Of a stretch of 64,000 nt of DNA, positions 16,885-25,234 are shown piece by piece (the first letter of the stretch is position 1; each line of letters starts with the position of its first letter). The notes below the pieces were generated by a model. That model ran no database searches, was not told where the DNA came from, and was given only the letters and a program-made list of their open reading frames with translations. A program made the position numbers and the translations under genes. The stretch comes from an uncultured Bacteroidales bacterium. GTDB lineage: Bacteria; Bacteroidota; Bacteroidia; Bacteroidales; Paludibacteraceae. The stretch lies in the NCBI GenBank assembly GCA_947164985.1, contig CAMUYI010000004.1:186001-250000 (forward strand), written 5' to 3'.

Positions 16885-19236
16885 ATGAAACGTTTCTTTT
16901 CTTTTATCGCGTGCGCGTTATTCAGCGTGGCGATGATAGCAGGTGAAAACGAACTGCTTTGGGATTATACGGAGACTCCTCCAAGTGCCAGTCCTGATAC
17001 CAAGTATGCGGATCATCCGTTGTATTATAATCAGACGGTTAATGACGGTACCAAGGGTGCAGGAAACGGTCTGAACGGCATCAAGATGAACGGTAGTGGT
17101 TTTGCTACGTTCGAGAAAGCCGCTGTGGAAGGTAAGTTGATGTTAAGTTTCGGTCCTCGTAACAACGCCAATGGAACGGATTTGACGGTTTATACCTGGT
17201 CGGGTTCTTTTGCTAACAGACCGGCTAACGTGTCCGAAATGACCAAGATTGCGACAACGGAAGCCGTGACGGAGTTAGGTACCAAAACGATTGTTCTGAC
17301 AGCAGAGCAGAATAATATTTACATTGCTCGTAACCTCAATAATGAAGGTGTGCTTCAGACGATTCGTTTCATCGATTCGATGGAAGATATCGCTATTCCG
17401 GCCGTTATTACCTTTAAGGATCAGAACGGAAATGAATTAGGGACAGTTGATACCTATGTGGACTCGTTGTTTGCCGGCATACCGGACAGTGTAACGGCTA
17501 AATTACCGGCCGTTCAAGAGGGTTATCAATTCCGCGGCTGGTTCTATACGAATGGCGTCAAAGCGCAGGCCGGCGATAAGATCGAAGGGAATACGACCAT
17601 TACTGCCAAAGTGACTCCGATCGAGGTGGCTCAAGTCGGGAAGGTGTACTTCTATGATTTTGCAAGCAAGATTTTCTATATCGAGGATCATGATCTGATC
17701 ACAAAAGACGGCAATCAGATTACGGTTACGTTAAGTGGCGGTAAGTCAGTCGTTGTGGTCAAGAGTAACGGAAACCAAAATGTGTACCAGTATGATGGCG
17801 ACGCGAGTGCAACGATCGAAGTAGCAGGAACATTGCAATCTGTAGGACTCTATTTCGTGCTTGATTTCTTCGAGAAAGATGAGGCAACGGGTTACTATTC
17901 GGTACCGACCAATGATGTGGCATCTTTCTTGTATGCGCTGGTTCAAGCCAATGCGACCGGTAATGCGAAGATCTTCCTGCCGAGAGGCGTATATGACCTT
18001 GGCGAGACAACGCTGACGTCCATTACGGCGAATAACATTGCCATTATCGGTGAGTCGATGGAGAAGACCATCATCAAGAATGCACCGGATGCGCTGAAAG
18101 AGAGTATTGATCAGACTGCAACGCTCAAGATCGAAAAGAACGTACAGAATACCTACTTGCAAGATTTGACAATCCAGAACGAGTTGGACTACTACAAGAA
18201 CGATAACGGTCGTGCTGTAGCGCTCCAAGACTGCGGCACGAAGACGGTTTGCAAGAATGTGAAGTTGCTTTCGTATCAGGATACTTACTATAGCAACCTG
18301 CAAGGCGCTGTGAAGTACTTCGAGGACTGCGAGATCCATGGTACAGTCGATTTTATCTGCGGTGACGGTAGTGTGTATTTCCAGAATAACTTCCTCTATG
18401 CCGAGAAGCGTAAGAAAGACGGCAGCGGCGGTAATGATGCGCTGACGGCTTCTTGTGCAGATAAGACCAAAGACAAAGGATATGTGTTCGAGAGTTGTAC
18501 GGTGGACGGTGTAAGTAACTTCACGTTCGGCCGTTTGTGGAATAACGCACCGCAATGCGTATTCCTCAATACGACGCTTCTCAAACCGGAGTTGCTGGCA
18601 TCGAGCCGCTGGACCTTGGAGTTGATGTCTGACGGAAATAATGGTCAAAAACCTTGGCCGGGACAAGCAGGTCATATCGGTGAGTTTGGTACGAAGAATG
18701 CGAACGGCGACAATATTACGCCTGCATCGAACAATAAGGAGTTCTATCGTGGCACAGAGAAGATGACCTATGAGACCATCCTTACCGCCGACGAGGCTGC
18801 TGTTTATACGAAGGAATACACCCTTGGTAACTGGGCGGCTACGGCAACGAACGATGCGGCACAAGTGCGCAAGAACGTTTCGCTCGAAAACGGTGTGATG
18901 AGTTGGAATGCCAGCGAGGTAGGTATTTATCTCGTTTATATCCATAGCGTACCGTACTGCATCACCACCGAGACTTCGATTGATGTGACGGCTGTTAACT
19001 GGGAAGAACTGTACGAGAAGTACGGCATGGGCAATCTGGCACCGACGGCAGAGTATTACGTTCGTTTTGCCAACGGTCGCGGTGGCTTCGGTCCTGCGGT
19101 CTATCCCGGACAGACTCCCGAGGCAATCGAGAACACAGCTGCCAGTAATGGCAAAGTGCAGAAGTTTTTTCGCGACGGACAAGTAGTCATCGTACGCGAC
19201 GGAAAGGAGTATAACGTTTTAGGTGCAGAACTCTAA
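16885..19236 (+). CDS. Secreted pectinesterase (carbohydrate esterase family 8)
   Basis: A 783-residue exported enzyme expected to remove methyl esters from pectin. The signal peptide is MKRFFSFIACALFSVAMIAG. After a beta-rich N-terminal region, an InlB B-repeat-like module (EGYQFRGWFYTNG, near 215) is followed by the right-handed beta-helix. Catalytic motifs are present: LSYQDTYYS (about 460), HGTVDFICGDG (about 490) with the two aspartates, and FGRLWNNAP with the arginine (about 550). The C-terminus ends in RDGQVVIVRDGKEYNVLG plus AEL, a short motif shared with other exported proteins here and probably related to T9SS sorting. No other pectin gene is nearby. Its 3' end overlaps the MATE start by 14 nt. 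Confidence 0.92.
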   Translation: MKRFFSFIACALFSVAMIAGENELLWDYTETPPSASPDTKYADHPLYYNQTVNDGTKGAGNGLNGIKMNGSGFATFEKAAVEGKLMLSFGPRNNANGTDLTVYTWSGSFANRPANVSEMTKIATTEAVTELGTKTIVLTAEQNNIYIARNLNNEGVLQTIRFIDSMEDIAIPAVITFKDQNGNELGTVDTYVDSLFAGIPDSVTAKLPAVQEGYQFRGWFYTNGVKAQAGDKIEGNTTITAKVTPIEVAQVGKVYFYDFASKIFYIEDHDLITKDGNQITVTLSGGKSVVVVKSNGNQNVYQYDGDASATIEVAGTLQSVGLYFVLDFFEKDEATGYYSVPTNDVASFLYALVQANATGNAKIFLPRGVYDLGETTLTSITANNIAIIGESMEKTIIKNAPDALKESIDQTATLKIEKNVQNTYLQDLTIQNELDYYKNDNGRAVALQDCGTKTVCKNVKLLSYQDTYYSNLQGAVKYFEDCEIHGTVDFICGDGSVYFQNNFLYAEKRKKDGSGGNDALTASCADKTKDKGYVFESCTVDGVSNFTFGRLWNNAPQCVFLNTTLLKPELLASSRWTLELMSDGNNGQKPWPGQAGHIGEFGTKNANGDNITPASNNKEFYRGTEKMTYETILTADEAAVYTKEYTLGNWAATATNDAAQVRKNVSLENGVMSWNASEVGIYLVYIHSVPYCITTETSIDVTAVNWEELYEKYGMGNLAPTAEYYVRFANGRGGFGPAVYPGQTPEAIENTAASNGKVQKFFRDGQVVIVRDGKEYNVLGAEL

Positions 19237-20563
19237 TCGCGACATACTTCGGCTCGCCATACCCAGTATCTTGGCGAACATTACCATCCCCCTTGTGGGA
19301 ATAGTCGATACCGCTATCGTCGGGCATCTGAGTGATGCTGCGGCGATAGGCGGTATCGCCATCGGTACGATGCTCTTTGACTTGCTGTACTGGAACTTCG
19401 GTTTCCTGCGGGTCGGAACGTCCGGCCTTACGGCGCAGGCGTTTGGCAGCAGTCAGCATTCAGCAGTCAGTATTCAGACTCCTCCGGAGTGCCGTAAGAT
19501 CCTCACGCAGAGCCTCACGATCGCGCTGCTGGCGGCGTTTGCTATCTGGGCGATCCAATGGTTGTTTGTGACGGCGGTACTGGCTATCGTCCCTTGTTCG
19601 GCAGAAGTGGCGGCAGTGGCCCGCGATTATTTTTTCGTGCGCATATGGGCGGCGCCTGCGACGATGATGCTTTTTACCTTCAAGGGCTGGTTCATCGGCA
19701 TGCAGGATACGAAAAGTCCGATGGCGGTCGATATCCTGGTCAATGTGGTGAACATGGCCGCCAGTTATTACCTCGCCGTTCATACGCCGCTGGGCGTAGT
19801 GGGCGTGGCGTACGGTACCCTCATCGCGCAGTACAGCGGACTGACGCTGGGTATCGGTATCCTGTGTATCAAGTACGGCATCATTCATATCGGTCTCAAG
19901 GAGATCATCGCTGCGATGCAGTGGCCGGAGATTCGACGCATGATGGCGCTGAACGGCAATATTTTCATCCGTTCGCTCTGTTTCATGGTTGTCTATGTGG
20001 GCTATACCAGCCTGGCGAGTCAGTACGGCGATACCGAACTGGCGGTTAGCAGCATTATGATGAAGCTCTTTATGTTCTTCTCCTTCTTCGTGGACGGTTT
20101 TGCCTATGCCGGCGAAGCGTTGGTGGGGAAGGCGTTTGGGGAATTAAAAATTAAAAATGAAGAATTAAAAATTGACGAGATCGTGCGTCACCTCTTTATG
20201 TGGGCGATAGGAGTAGGACTGCTTTTCTCCTTGATCTACGGCGTGTTGGGGCGTGCGAATATTGAAATGATGACCAGTGATGAGACGGTGATAGAAGCTG
20301 CGATGCAATATATCGGATGGCTGATTGCCATGCCGCTCATCAGTGCGCTGGCCTTTATGTGGGACGGCGTTTATATAGGTGCTACGGCCGGCAAACAGAT
20401 CCGCAATGCGATGATCTGGGCTGCTGTCGGTTTTGTAGCAGGCTATTTGCTTACGTATCGTTGGCTCGGTGCGCAGGCACTTTATATCGGTTATTTCGCG
20501 CATTTGATAGCGCGATCGGTTTATTTGAGTGTAGAATGGGGAAAATTGAAAATTGAAAGGTGA
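19223..20563 (+). CDS. MATE family efflux transporter (DinF/NorM type)
   Basis: A 446-residue cation-coupled multidrug or toxin exporter of the inner membrane with 12 predicted helices in two bundles. Family marks include PSILANITIPLVGIVDTAIV in helix 1, and GTSGLTAQAFG. The GTG start overlaps the pectinesterase end. Two tandem arrays are read in frame in loops: one gives SSQHSAVSIQT (near residue 77) and the other ELKIKNEELKID (near 308), the central cytoplasmic loop. Both lie in loops between helices, which would be tolerated. A membrane fusion protein and RND pump follow directly. Confidence 0.9.
   Translation: MQNSNRDILRLAIPSILANITIPLVGIVDTAIVGHLSDAAAIGGIAIGTMLFDLLYWNFGFLRVGTSGLTAQAFGSSQHSAVSIQTPPECRKILTQSLTIALLAAFAIWAIQWLFVTAVLAIVPCSAEVAAVARDYFFVRIWAAPATMMLFTFKGWFIGMQDTKSPMAVDILVNVVNMAASYYLAVHTPLGVVGVAYGTLIAQYSGLTLGIGILCIKYGIIHIGLKEIIAAMQWPEIRRMMALNGNIFIRSLCFMVVYVGYTSLASQYGDTELAVSSIMMKLFMFFSFFVDGFAYAGEALVGKAFGELKIKNEELKIDEIVRHLFMWAIGVGLLFSLIYGVLGRANIEMMTSDETVIEAAMQYIGWLIAMPLISALAFMWDGVYIGATAGKQIRNAMIWAAVGFVAGYLLTYRWLGAQALYIGYFAHLIARSVYLSVEWGKLKIER
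19453..19480. repeat. 7-bp tandem array, TCAGNNN unit, four copies in the MATE gene
   Basis: Units TCAGCAT, TCAGCAG, TCAGTAT, TCAGACT, encoding the loop segment QHSAVSIQT. Confidence 0.75.
20143..20177. repeat. 7-bp tandem array, ATTAAAA unit, five copies in the MATE gene
   Basis: ATTAAAA twice, ATGAAGA, ATTAAAA, ATTGACG. Encodes LKIKNEELKID in the central loop. Confidence 0.85.
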
Positions 20564-20579
20564 AAGTTGAAAGGATGAA
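20544..20579 (+). repeat. 7-bp tandem array, AATTGAA unit, at the MATE/fusion-protein junction
   Basis: AATTGAA twice, AGGTGAA, AGTTGAA, AGGATGA. It carries the MATE stop (20561) and the ATG of the next gene (20575). Confidence 0.8.
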
Positions 20580-21597
20580 AGGGATTTATTATATATTCTT
20601 ATTAGCACTGCTTTTTTTTGGCTCGTGCTCAAAGCATGACAATGCCCAACGGGAACAGGCGCCTATCAAGGTGAAGACGATGACCGTGGCACCGCATACC
20701 GGTGGAACGGTGTCGCGTTATGTGGGAACGATTGAACCTGCGCACAGTACACCGCTTAGCATGCAGACCACAGGTCGAGTAGTCTCGATTGCGGTGAAGA
20801 ACGGTCAGCGTGTGACGAAAGGTCAGACGCTCTTGGAGGTCGATAACACGCAGGCGATGAATACCCTCCGTACCGCTGAGGCTTCGTTACGTCATGCCCA
20901 AGACGGTCATGACCGCGTGGCAAAGGTGCATGACAAAGGTGTCGTCTCCGACCAGAAGATGGTGGAGATCGAGAGCCAATTAGCCCAAGCGCAGTCTCTC
21001 TACGAAGCCGCTCAACAACAACTCAAAGAGTGTACCCTCACCGCGCCATGTGACGGCATCGTCGATGGCCTCAATATGGCGGTCGGTCAGACTGTTCTGC
21101 CCGGTACAACCCTCTGTTCGATCGTCGATATCCGTGCGTTCAGTGTGCGCTTCACCGTTCCCGAAGCGGAGATCGGTGCCTTACCGGACAAAGGGCAAGT
21201 CGTTTGTGAAGCGATCCATGCCGAACTGCCGATCACGATTACCGAACGTGGTATCAGTGCGAATCCCCTCACGCATACCTATGAGGTCGTAGCCGACATC
21301 CAAGGCAAGGCCGACGGACTGAAGGTAGGTATGGTGGCTGTGGTGAGAATTCAGAATTCAGAAATCAGCAATCAGAAGTCAGATATCGTCATACCTGCGA
21401 ATTGTGTGTTGCTCAAACCTGAAGGATCGACGGTATGGGTAGTGGAAGACGGCAAGGCTGCGCGTCGATTCGTCACCGTGGACGGCTACCAAGCGGACGG
21501 CGTACGTATCACAGCCGGACTGCAAGAAGGAGACATCCTGATCACCGAGGGGTATCAGAAACTTTACAACGGCTGTAAAATTATTTGTGATTTGTAA
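20575..21597 (+). CDS. RND efflux membrane fusion lipoprotein (HlyD/AcrA family)
   Basis: A 340-residue periplasmic adaptor linking the RND pump to an outer-membrane channel. The ATG at 20575 gives a lipoprotein signal (MKGIYYIFLLALLFFGSCS) with cysteine in FGSC; a GTG five codons earlier is possible. The biotinyl-lipoyl hairpin is seen in GRVVSIAVKNGQRVTKGQTL and LTAPCDGIVDGLNMAVGQTV, with a coiled-coil hairpin between them. A 7-bp array near residue 260 is translated as VRIQNSEISNQKSD in a beta-barrel loop. It is followed after 15 nt by the pump gene. Confidence 0.92.
   Translation: MKGIYYIFLLALLFFGSCSKHDNAQREQAPIKVKTMTVAPHTGGTVSRYVGTIEPAHSTPLSMQTTGRVVSIAVKNGQRVTKGQTLLEVDNTQAMNTLRTAEASLRHAQDGHDRVAKVHDKGVVSDQKMVEIESQLAQAQSLYEAAQQQLKECTLTAPCDGIVDGLNMAVGQTVLPGTTLCSIVDIRAFSVRFTVPEAEIGALPDKGQVVCEAIHAELPITITERGISANPLTHTYEVVADIQGKADGLKVGMVAVVRIQNSEISNQKSDIVIPANCVLLKPEGSTVWVVEDGKAARRFVTVDGYQADGVRITAGLQEGDILITEGYQKLYNGCKIICDL
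21346..21387. repeat. 7-bp tandem array, AGAATTC unit, six degenerate copies in the fusion-protein gene
   Basis: AGAATTC twice, AGAAATC, AGCAATC, AGAAGTC, AGATATC, all in frame. Confidence 0.8.
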
Positions 21598-21610
21598 TTT
21601 GTCATTTGTA
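21583..21610 (+). repeat. 7-bp tandem array, ATTTGTN unit, four copies at a gene junction
   Basis: ATTTGTG, ATTTGTA, ATTTGTC, ATTTGTA. It contains the fusion-protein stop and reaches the TTG start of the RND gene. Confidence 0.8.
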
Positions 21611-21612
21611 CA

Positions 21613-24600
21613 TTGTTAAAGACGAGTAAACACATAGAAGGAGCGATGCGGCATCACGGAATCGTGATGGCCTTGTTCATTGGTCTGATGGCCTTTGGTA
21701 TATGGTCCTTGCCACGGATGAACAAGGATGAGTTTCCGCAGTTTACGATGCGTCAGGGACTCGTCGTGGCGCTCTACCCGGGTGCTACCGCCGATGAGGT
21801 GGAGCAGCAGGTAGCCATCCCGCTGGAGGATTATATCAATTCGTTCGAATCGGTCGATAAGAAGATGACCTTCAGCATCTCTGAGGATGGTATCGCTTAT
21901 GTGTACGTGATGCTGCGGATGGCGGATATCGATAATGAGGTGGCGTGGAATAAGATACGCGCGGGGCTGCCGCTTTTGCAGAAGACCCAGATGCCGATCG
22001 GTGTACTGCAGACGGTGCTCATTGATGATTTCGGTCACACTTCTTCGTTGCTGATTGCCGTGGAGAGTGACCAACGCAGTCCGCGCGAATTGGAGCAATA
22101 TACCCGGCAGATCTGTTCACAGTTACGTACGATCCCCGAGATGGGTAAGTTACGTATTATGGGTCAGCAGACCGAAGAGATAGCCATCACCATCGACCCC
22201 GAACAACTATCCCGTTATGGCATCCAACCCTCTGTGCTTCAGACGCAATTAGCCTTGCAGGGTTTACGCACCATAGGCGGTGAGCAGAGCGGACAGAGCT
22301 TGCAGGTACTCATCCCTTATCAGTCCGAATACGAGATGCAGGAACAGATCGTTTGGTCCGATCCGGTCAGTGGTGCTACCTTACGTCTCAAGGACATCGC
22401 ATCCGTCACCCGTCGGTACCAGAAACCGACGCAGTATGTGACGTACGACGGTAAGACCTGCCTGATCTTGAATATGGAGATGGTGCCGGGGCATAACATC
22501 GTCGCCTTCGGTGAGGAAGTAGATAAACAACTGGCTGAGGCAGCGGTTCTCTTGCCACCCGACATACAGTTCCACCGCATTACGGACCAACCTAAAGTGG
22601 TGCATGACTCCGTCCTCTCTTTCTTGCGGGACATTCTCATATCCATCTTAGTGGTTATTGCCGTGATGCTGATGCTCTTCCCGCTGCGTACCGCCCTCGT
22701 GGCAGCTACCGGTCTGCCGGTCTGCACGGCTATCTGTATCGGACTGATGTACATCACGGGTATCGAACTGAATACGGTCACGCTGGCGGCGCTGATCTTC
22801 GTACTCGGTATGATCGTCGATGACTCGGTCATTGTGATTGACGGCTACACCAACTACCTAGACCGGCACCATTCGCGTTGGTACGCAGCGAACGTCAGTA
22901 CGAGTCTCTTGTTCGTACCGATGTCCCTTGCTACGATGGCGATATGCGGTATGTTCTTCCCCATGACCCGTATCATCACGGGACCCCTGGGCGAGTTCGT
23001 GCAGTACTTCCCGTGGGCGGTCCTCTATGCCCTCGTCGCAAGTATCTTCTATGCCACTTGGGTGACACCTTTCTTATCTTTCCGTTATATCCGTTTGCGC
23101 AAAGCCGATGAGCTGAATGCCGTGGAGCGTATCCAGAACCGCTTCTTCGCTTGGCTGCAGACGGCGTATAAGAAAGGACTGACCGCTTGTTTTGAGCATC
23201 CGTTCATCGTGTGGTTGCTCTTAGGCGGCGCGACAACCATCGGTATCGTGCTGCTCTTTAACCGAAACCTCCAATTGCTGCCCAAGGCCGAGCGCGAGTT
23301 CTTCGCCGTAGAGATCCACTTACGGGACGGCGCGACGGTCGAAGAGAGTGCAGCGGTGGCGGACTCCTTGGCGGCTATCTTACGGCAAGACAAACGCGTG
23401 CAGAGCGTGACTGCTTTTATCGGTCAGTCCAGCCCTCGTTTCCATGCTACATACACCCCGCAGACACCCGCGCCTAACTATGCGCAGTTGATCGTCAATA
23501 CGCCGTCCAGTAAAGCGACAGGACAGATCCTCAAGGAGTACGGACCGAAATACGAGAACTATTTCCCGAACGCCTATGCGCGGTTCAAACAATTGGACTA
23601 CCAGGCGGTGAAGAACCCGCTGGAGATCCGTGTGCGGGGCGATGAATGGGAGAGTTTGGCACCGATAGCGGACAGTATATACCGCTATATGGTGCGTCAA
23701 CCCGAGTTAGTATGGGTGCATAGCGATTTTGACCGAGTGGCACCGTCCACGCGTATCGTGCTGAAGGCCGATGAGGCTACCCGTCTTGGTATCACGCAGA
23801 GCATGCTCTCGTTGTACTTGCGTCAAGTGACCCAAGGTGCGACCCTCACTACGCTCTACGAAGGCAGTTACAGTGTACCTGTCGTACTCTATACCGCCAA
23901 CGCGGAGCAGATGAACGTGAAGGACCTGGAGAACATACAAGTACCGACGGCTGTGCCCGGTGTGTGGGTGCCCTTACGCCAAGTGGCAAACCTTGAACCC
24001 GCATGGCATCATACGACGCTTGAACGGCGTAATGCCGTACGAACGATCACCATCGCTGCGGACCTGCGCGGTGCGGTCAGTCAGGTGTCGGCAGAGAAGA
24101 AAGTAAGACAATGGATAGATGCGAACCTGCCCGAACTGCCGGAAGGTGTGACGATCGCGTATGGCGGTCTGACCGAGATCAACGGCATGCTCATTCCGCA
24201 GATCTTATGGTCCATCGTGGCCGCTTTGGCGGTGATGCTCTTGTTGCTGCTCTACCATTTCGGTAAGATCGGTCTGGCGTTACTGACTCTATCCAGTGCT
24301 ATCCTCTGTCTCTTCGGTTCGATGGCCGGACTGTGGCTCTTTGACCTGGATATATCCATCACGGCAGTCTTAGGTATCGTCAGCCTCATCGGTATCATCG
24401 TGCGCAATGCGATCATGATGTACGAGTACGCGGAGGACTGCCGCAAATACAAGCATATGACCTATCGAGATGCGGCTTTCTATGCCGGTATACGACGGAT
24501 GCGACCGGTGTTCCTCACCTCGGCTACAACCGCTTTGGGTGTCTTACCGATGATCATCGCCGCGACCAGCCTCTGGATGCCGATGGGCGTCGTGATCTGT

Positions 24601-24684
24601 TTTGGAACGATCTTCACCTTACCGCTGACAGTGACCATCCTGCCGGTGGTGTATTGGAAAGTACATGCGCATAAAGATCTTTGA
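21613..24684 (+). CDS. RND family efflux pump permease (AcrB/MdtBC-like)
   Basis: A 1023-residue inner-membrane proton-driven pump with 12 helices and two large periplasmic loops. The proton relay aspartates are D403 and D404 in LGMIVDDSVIVIDG. The N-terminal MNKDEFPQFTMRQGLVVALY and PGATADEVEQQV are typical of this clade. The TTG start is chosen because it lies next to the preceding gene; an ATG 11 codons later is possible. No outer-membrane factor gene accompanies the pair, so a TolC-like channel must come from elsewhere. The end overlaps the next gene by 20 nt. Confidence 0.93.
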   Translation: MLKTSKHIEGAMRHHGIVMALFIGLMAFGIWSLPRMNKDEFPQFTMRQGLVVALYPGATADEVEQQVAIPLEDYINSFESVDKKMTFSISEDGIAYVYVMLRMADIDNEVAWNKIRAGLPLLQKTQMPIGVLQTVLIDDFGHTSSLLIAVESDQRSPRELEQYTRQICSQLRTIPEMGKLRIMGQQTEEIAITIDPEQLSRYGIQPSVLQTQLALQGLRTIGGEQSGQSLQVLIPYQSEYEMQEQIVWSDPVSGATLRLKDIASVTRRYQKPTQYVTYDGKTCLILNMEMVPGHNIVAFGEEVDKQLAEAAVLLPPDIQFHRITDQPKVVHDSVLSFLRDILISILVVIAVMLMLFPLRTALVAATGLPVCTAICIGLMYITGIELNTVTLAALIFVLGMIVDDSVIVIDGYTNYLDRHHSRWYAANVSTSLLFVPMSLATMAICGMFFPMTRIITGPLGEFVQYFPWAVLYALVASIFYATWVTPFLSFRYIRLRKADELNAVERIQNRFFAWLQTAYKKGLTACFEHPFIVWLLLGGATTIGIVLLFNRNLQLLPKAEREFFAVEIHLRDGATVEESAAVADSLAAILRQDKRVQSVTAFIGQSSPRFHATYTPQTPAPNYAQLIVNTPSSKATGQILKEYGPKYENYFPNAYARFKQLDYQAVKNPLEIRVRGDEWESLAPIADSIYRYMVRQPELVWVHSDFDRVAPSTRIVLKADEATRLGITQSMLSLYLRQVTQGATLTTLYEGSYSVPVVLYTANAEQMNVKDLENIQVPTAVPGVWVPLRQVANLEPAWHHTTLERRNAVRTITIAADLRGAVSQVSAEKKVRQWIDANLPELPEGVTIAYGGLTEINGMLIPQILWSIVAALAVMLLLLLYHFGKIGLALLTLSSAILCLFGSMAGLWLFDLDISITAVLGIVSLIGIIVRNAIMMYEYAEDCRKYKHMTYRDAAFYAGIRRMRPVFLTSATTALGVLPMIIAATSLWMPMGVVICFGTIFTLPLTVTILPVVYWKVHAHKDL

Positions 24685-25234
24685 CGATATGACCCTATGT
24701 ACGGAGGCAGAGGTGCAACGCATGCTGCCTTTGGTCAGTGACCAGCGACGCGAACAGGCGCTAAAGTACAAGCACACGTTCGGGCAGTTTTGTTGCCTCA
24801 AATCATGGCTTATGCTCAAAGAGGGGTTAGAGGTTATGGGTTACGGGTTACGGGATTTTTACTACAACGAGCACGGAAAACCCTATTTGGAAGGCGGACC
24901 GTATTTTAGCATCAGTCATTGCAAAGCCGGTATTGCCGTAGCGATCGATGACCAACCGATAGGGATTGATATCGAGACCATCCGGCATGCGAATGAGGAC
25001 CTGATCGAACGAACGATGAATGAGCAGGAGCGAGTAGGGATGGATGATCGTACGTTCACACGCCTCTGGACGCAGAAAGAGGCTATCGTTAAGGCTGAAG
25101 GGACGGGGATCATGTCTTTTGAACAACTCCAAAAGACATTAATGGAAAGTGGAAAGTGGAAAGTGGAAAGTTTTGAGAAAGACAATTATATATACAGTAT
25201 AGCATATGGACAATTATGTAGTATCGGCGCGTAA
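24665..25234 (+). CDS. 4'-phosphopantetheinyl transferase, Sfp type
   Basis: This enzyme moves phosphopantetheine from CoA to a carrier-protein serine. The 189 residues show the three family motifs: PYFSISHCKAG, IGIDIETIR (Mg-binding Asp and Glu near 100) and FTRLWTQKEAIVKAEGTG (near 135-150). Two 7-bp arrays are translated in frame: LEVMGYGLRDF near residue 57 and MESGKWKVESF near 160. The gene overlaps the pump upstream (20 nt) and dnaX downstream (29 nt), so it is embedded in the operon. Carrier-protein partners are not in the window; it may serve fatty-acid ACP. Confidence 0.9.
   Translation: MRIKIFDDMTLCTEAEVQRMLPLVSDQRREQALKYKHTFGQFCCLKSWLMLKEGLEVMGYGLRDFYYNEHGKPYLEGGPYFSISHCKAGIAVAIDDQPIGIDIETIRHANEDLIERTMNEQERVGMDDRTFTRLWTQKEAIVKAEGTGIMSFEQLQKTLMESGKWKVESFEKDNYIYSIAYGQLCSIGA
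24824..24858. repeat. 7-bp tandem array, GGGTTAC unit, five copies in the transferase gene
   Basis: GGGTTAG, AGGTTAT, GGGTTAC twice, GGGATTT. Same unit family as in trmN6 (8126-8153). Confidence 0.8.
25143..25170. repeat. 7-bp tandem array, TGGAAAG unit, four perfect copies in the transferase gene
   Basis: Four identical TGGAAAG units, encoding ESGKWKVES. Confidence 0.88.

Noticed and set aside
17746..19182. 478-residue minus-strand open frame
   Set aside because: Shadow of the pectinesterase gene; no domain, and the sense strand has intact catalytic motifs.
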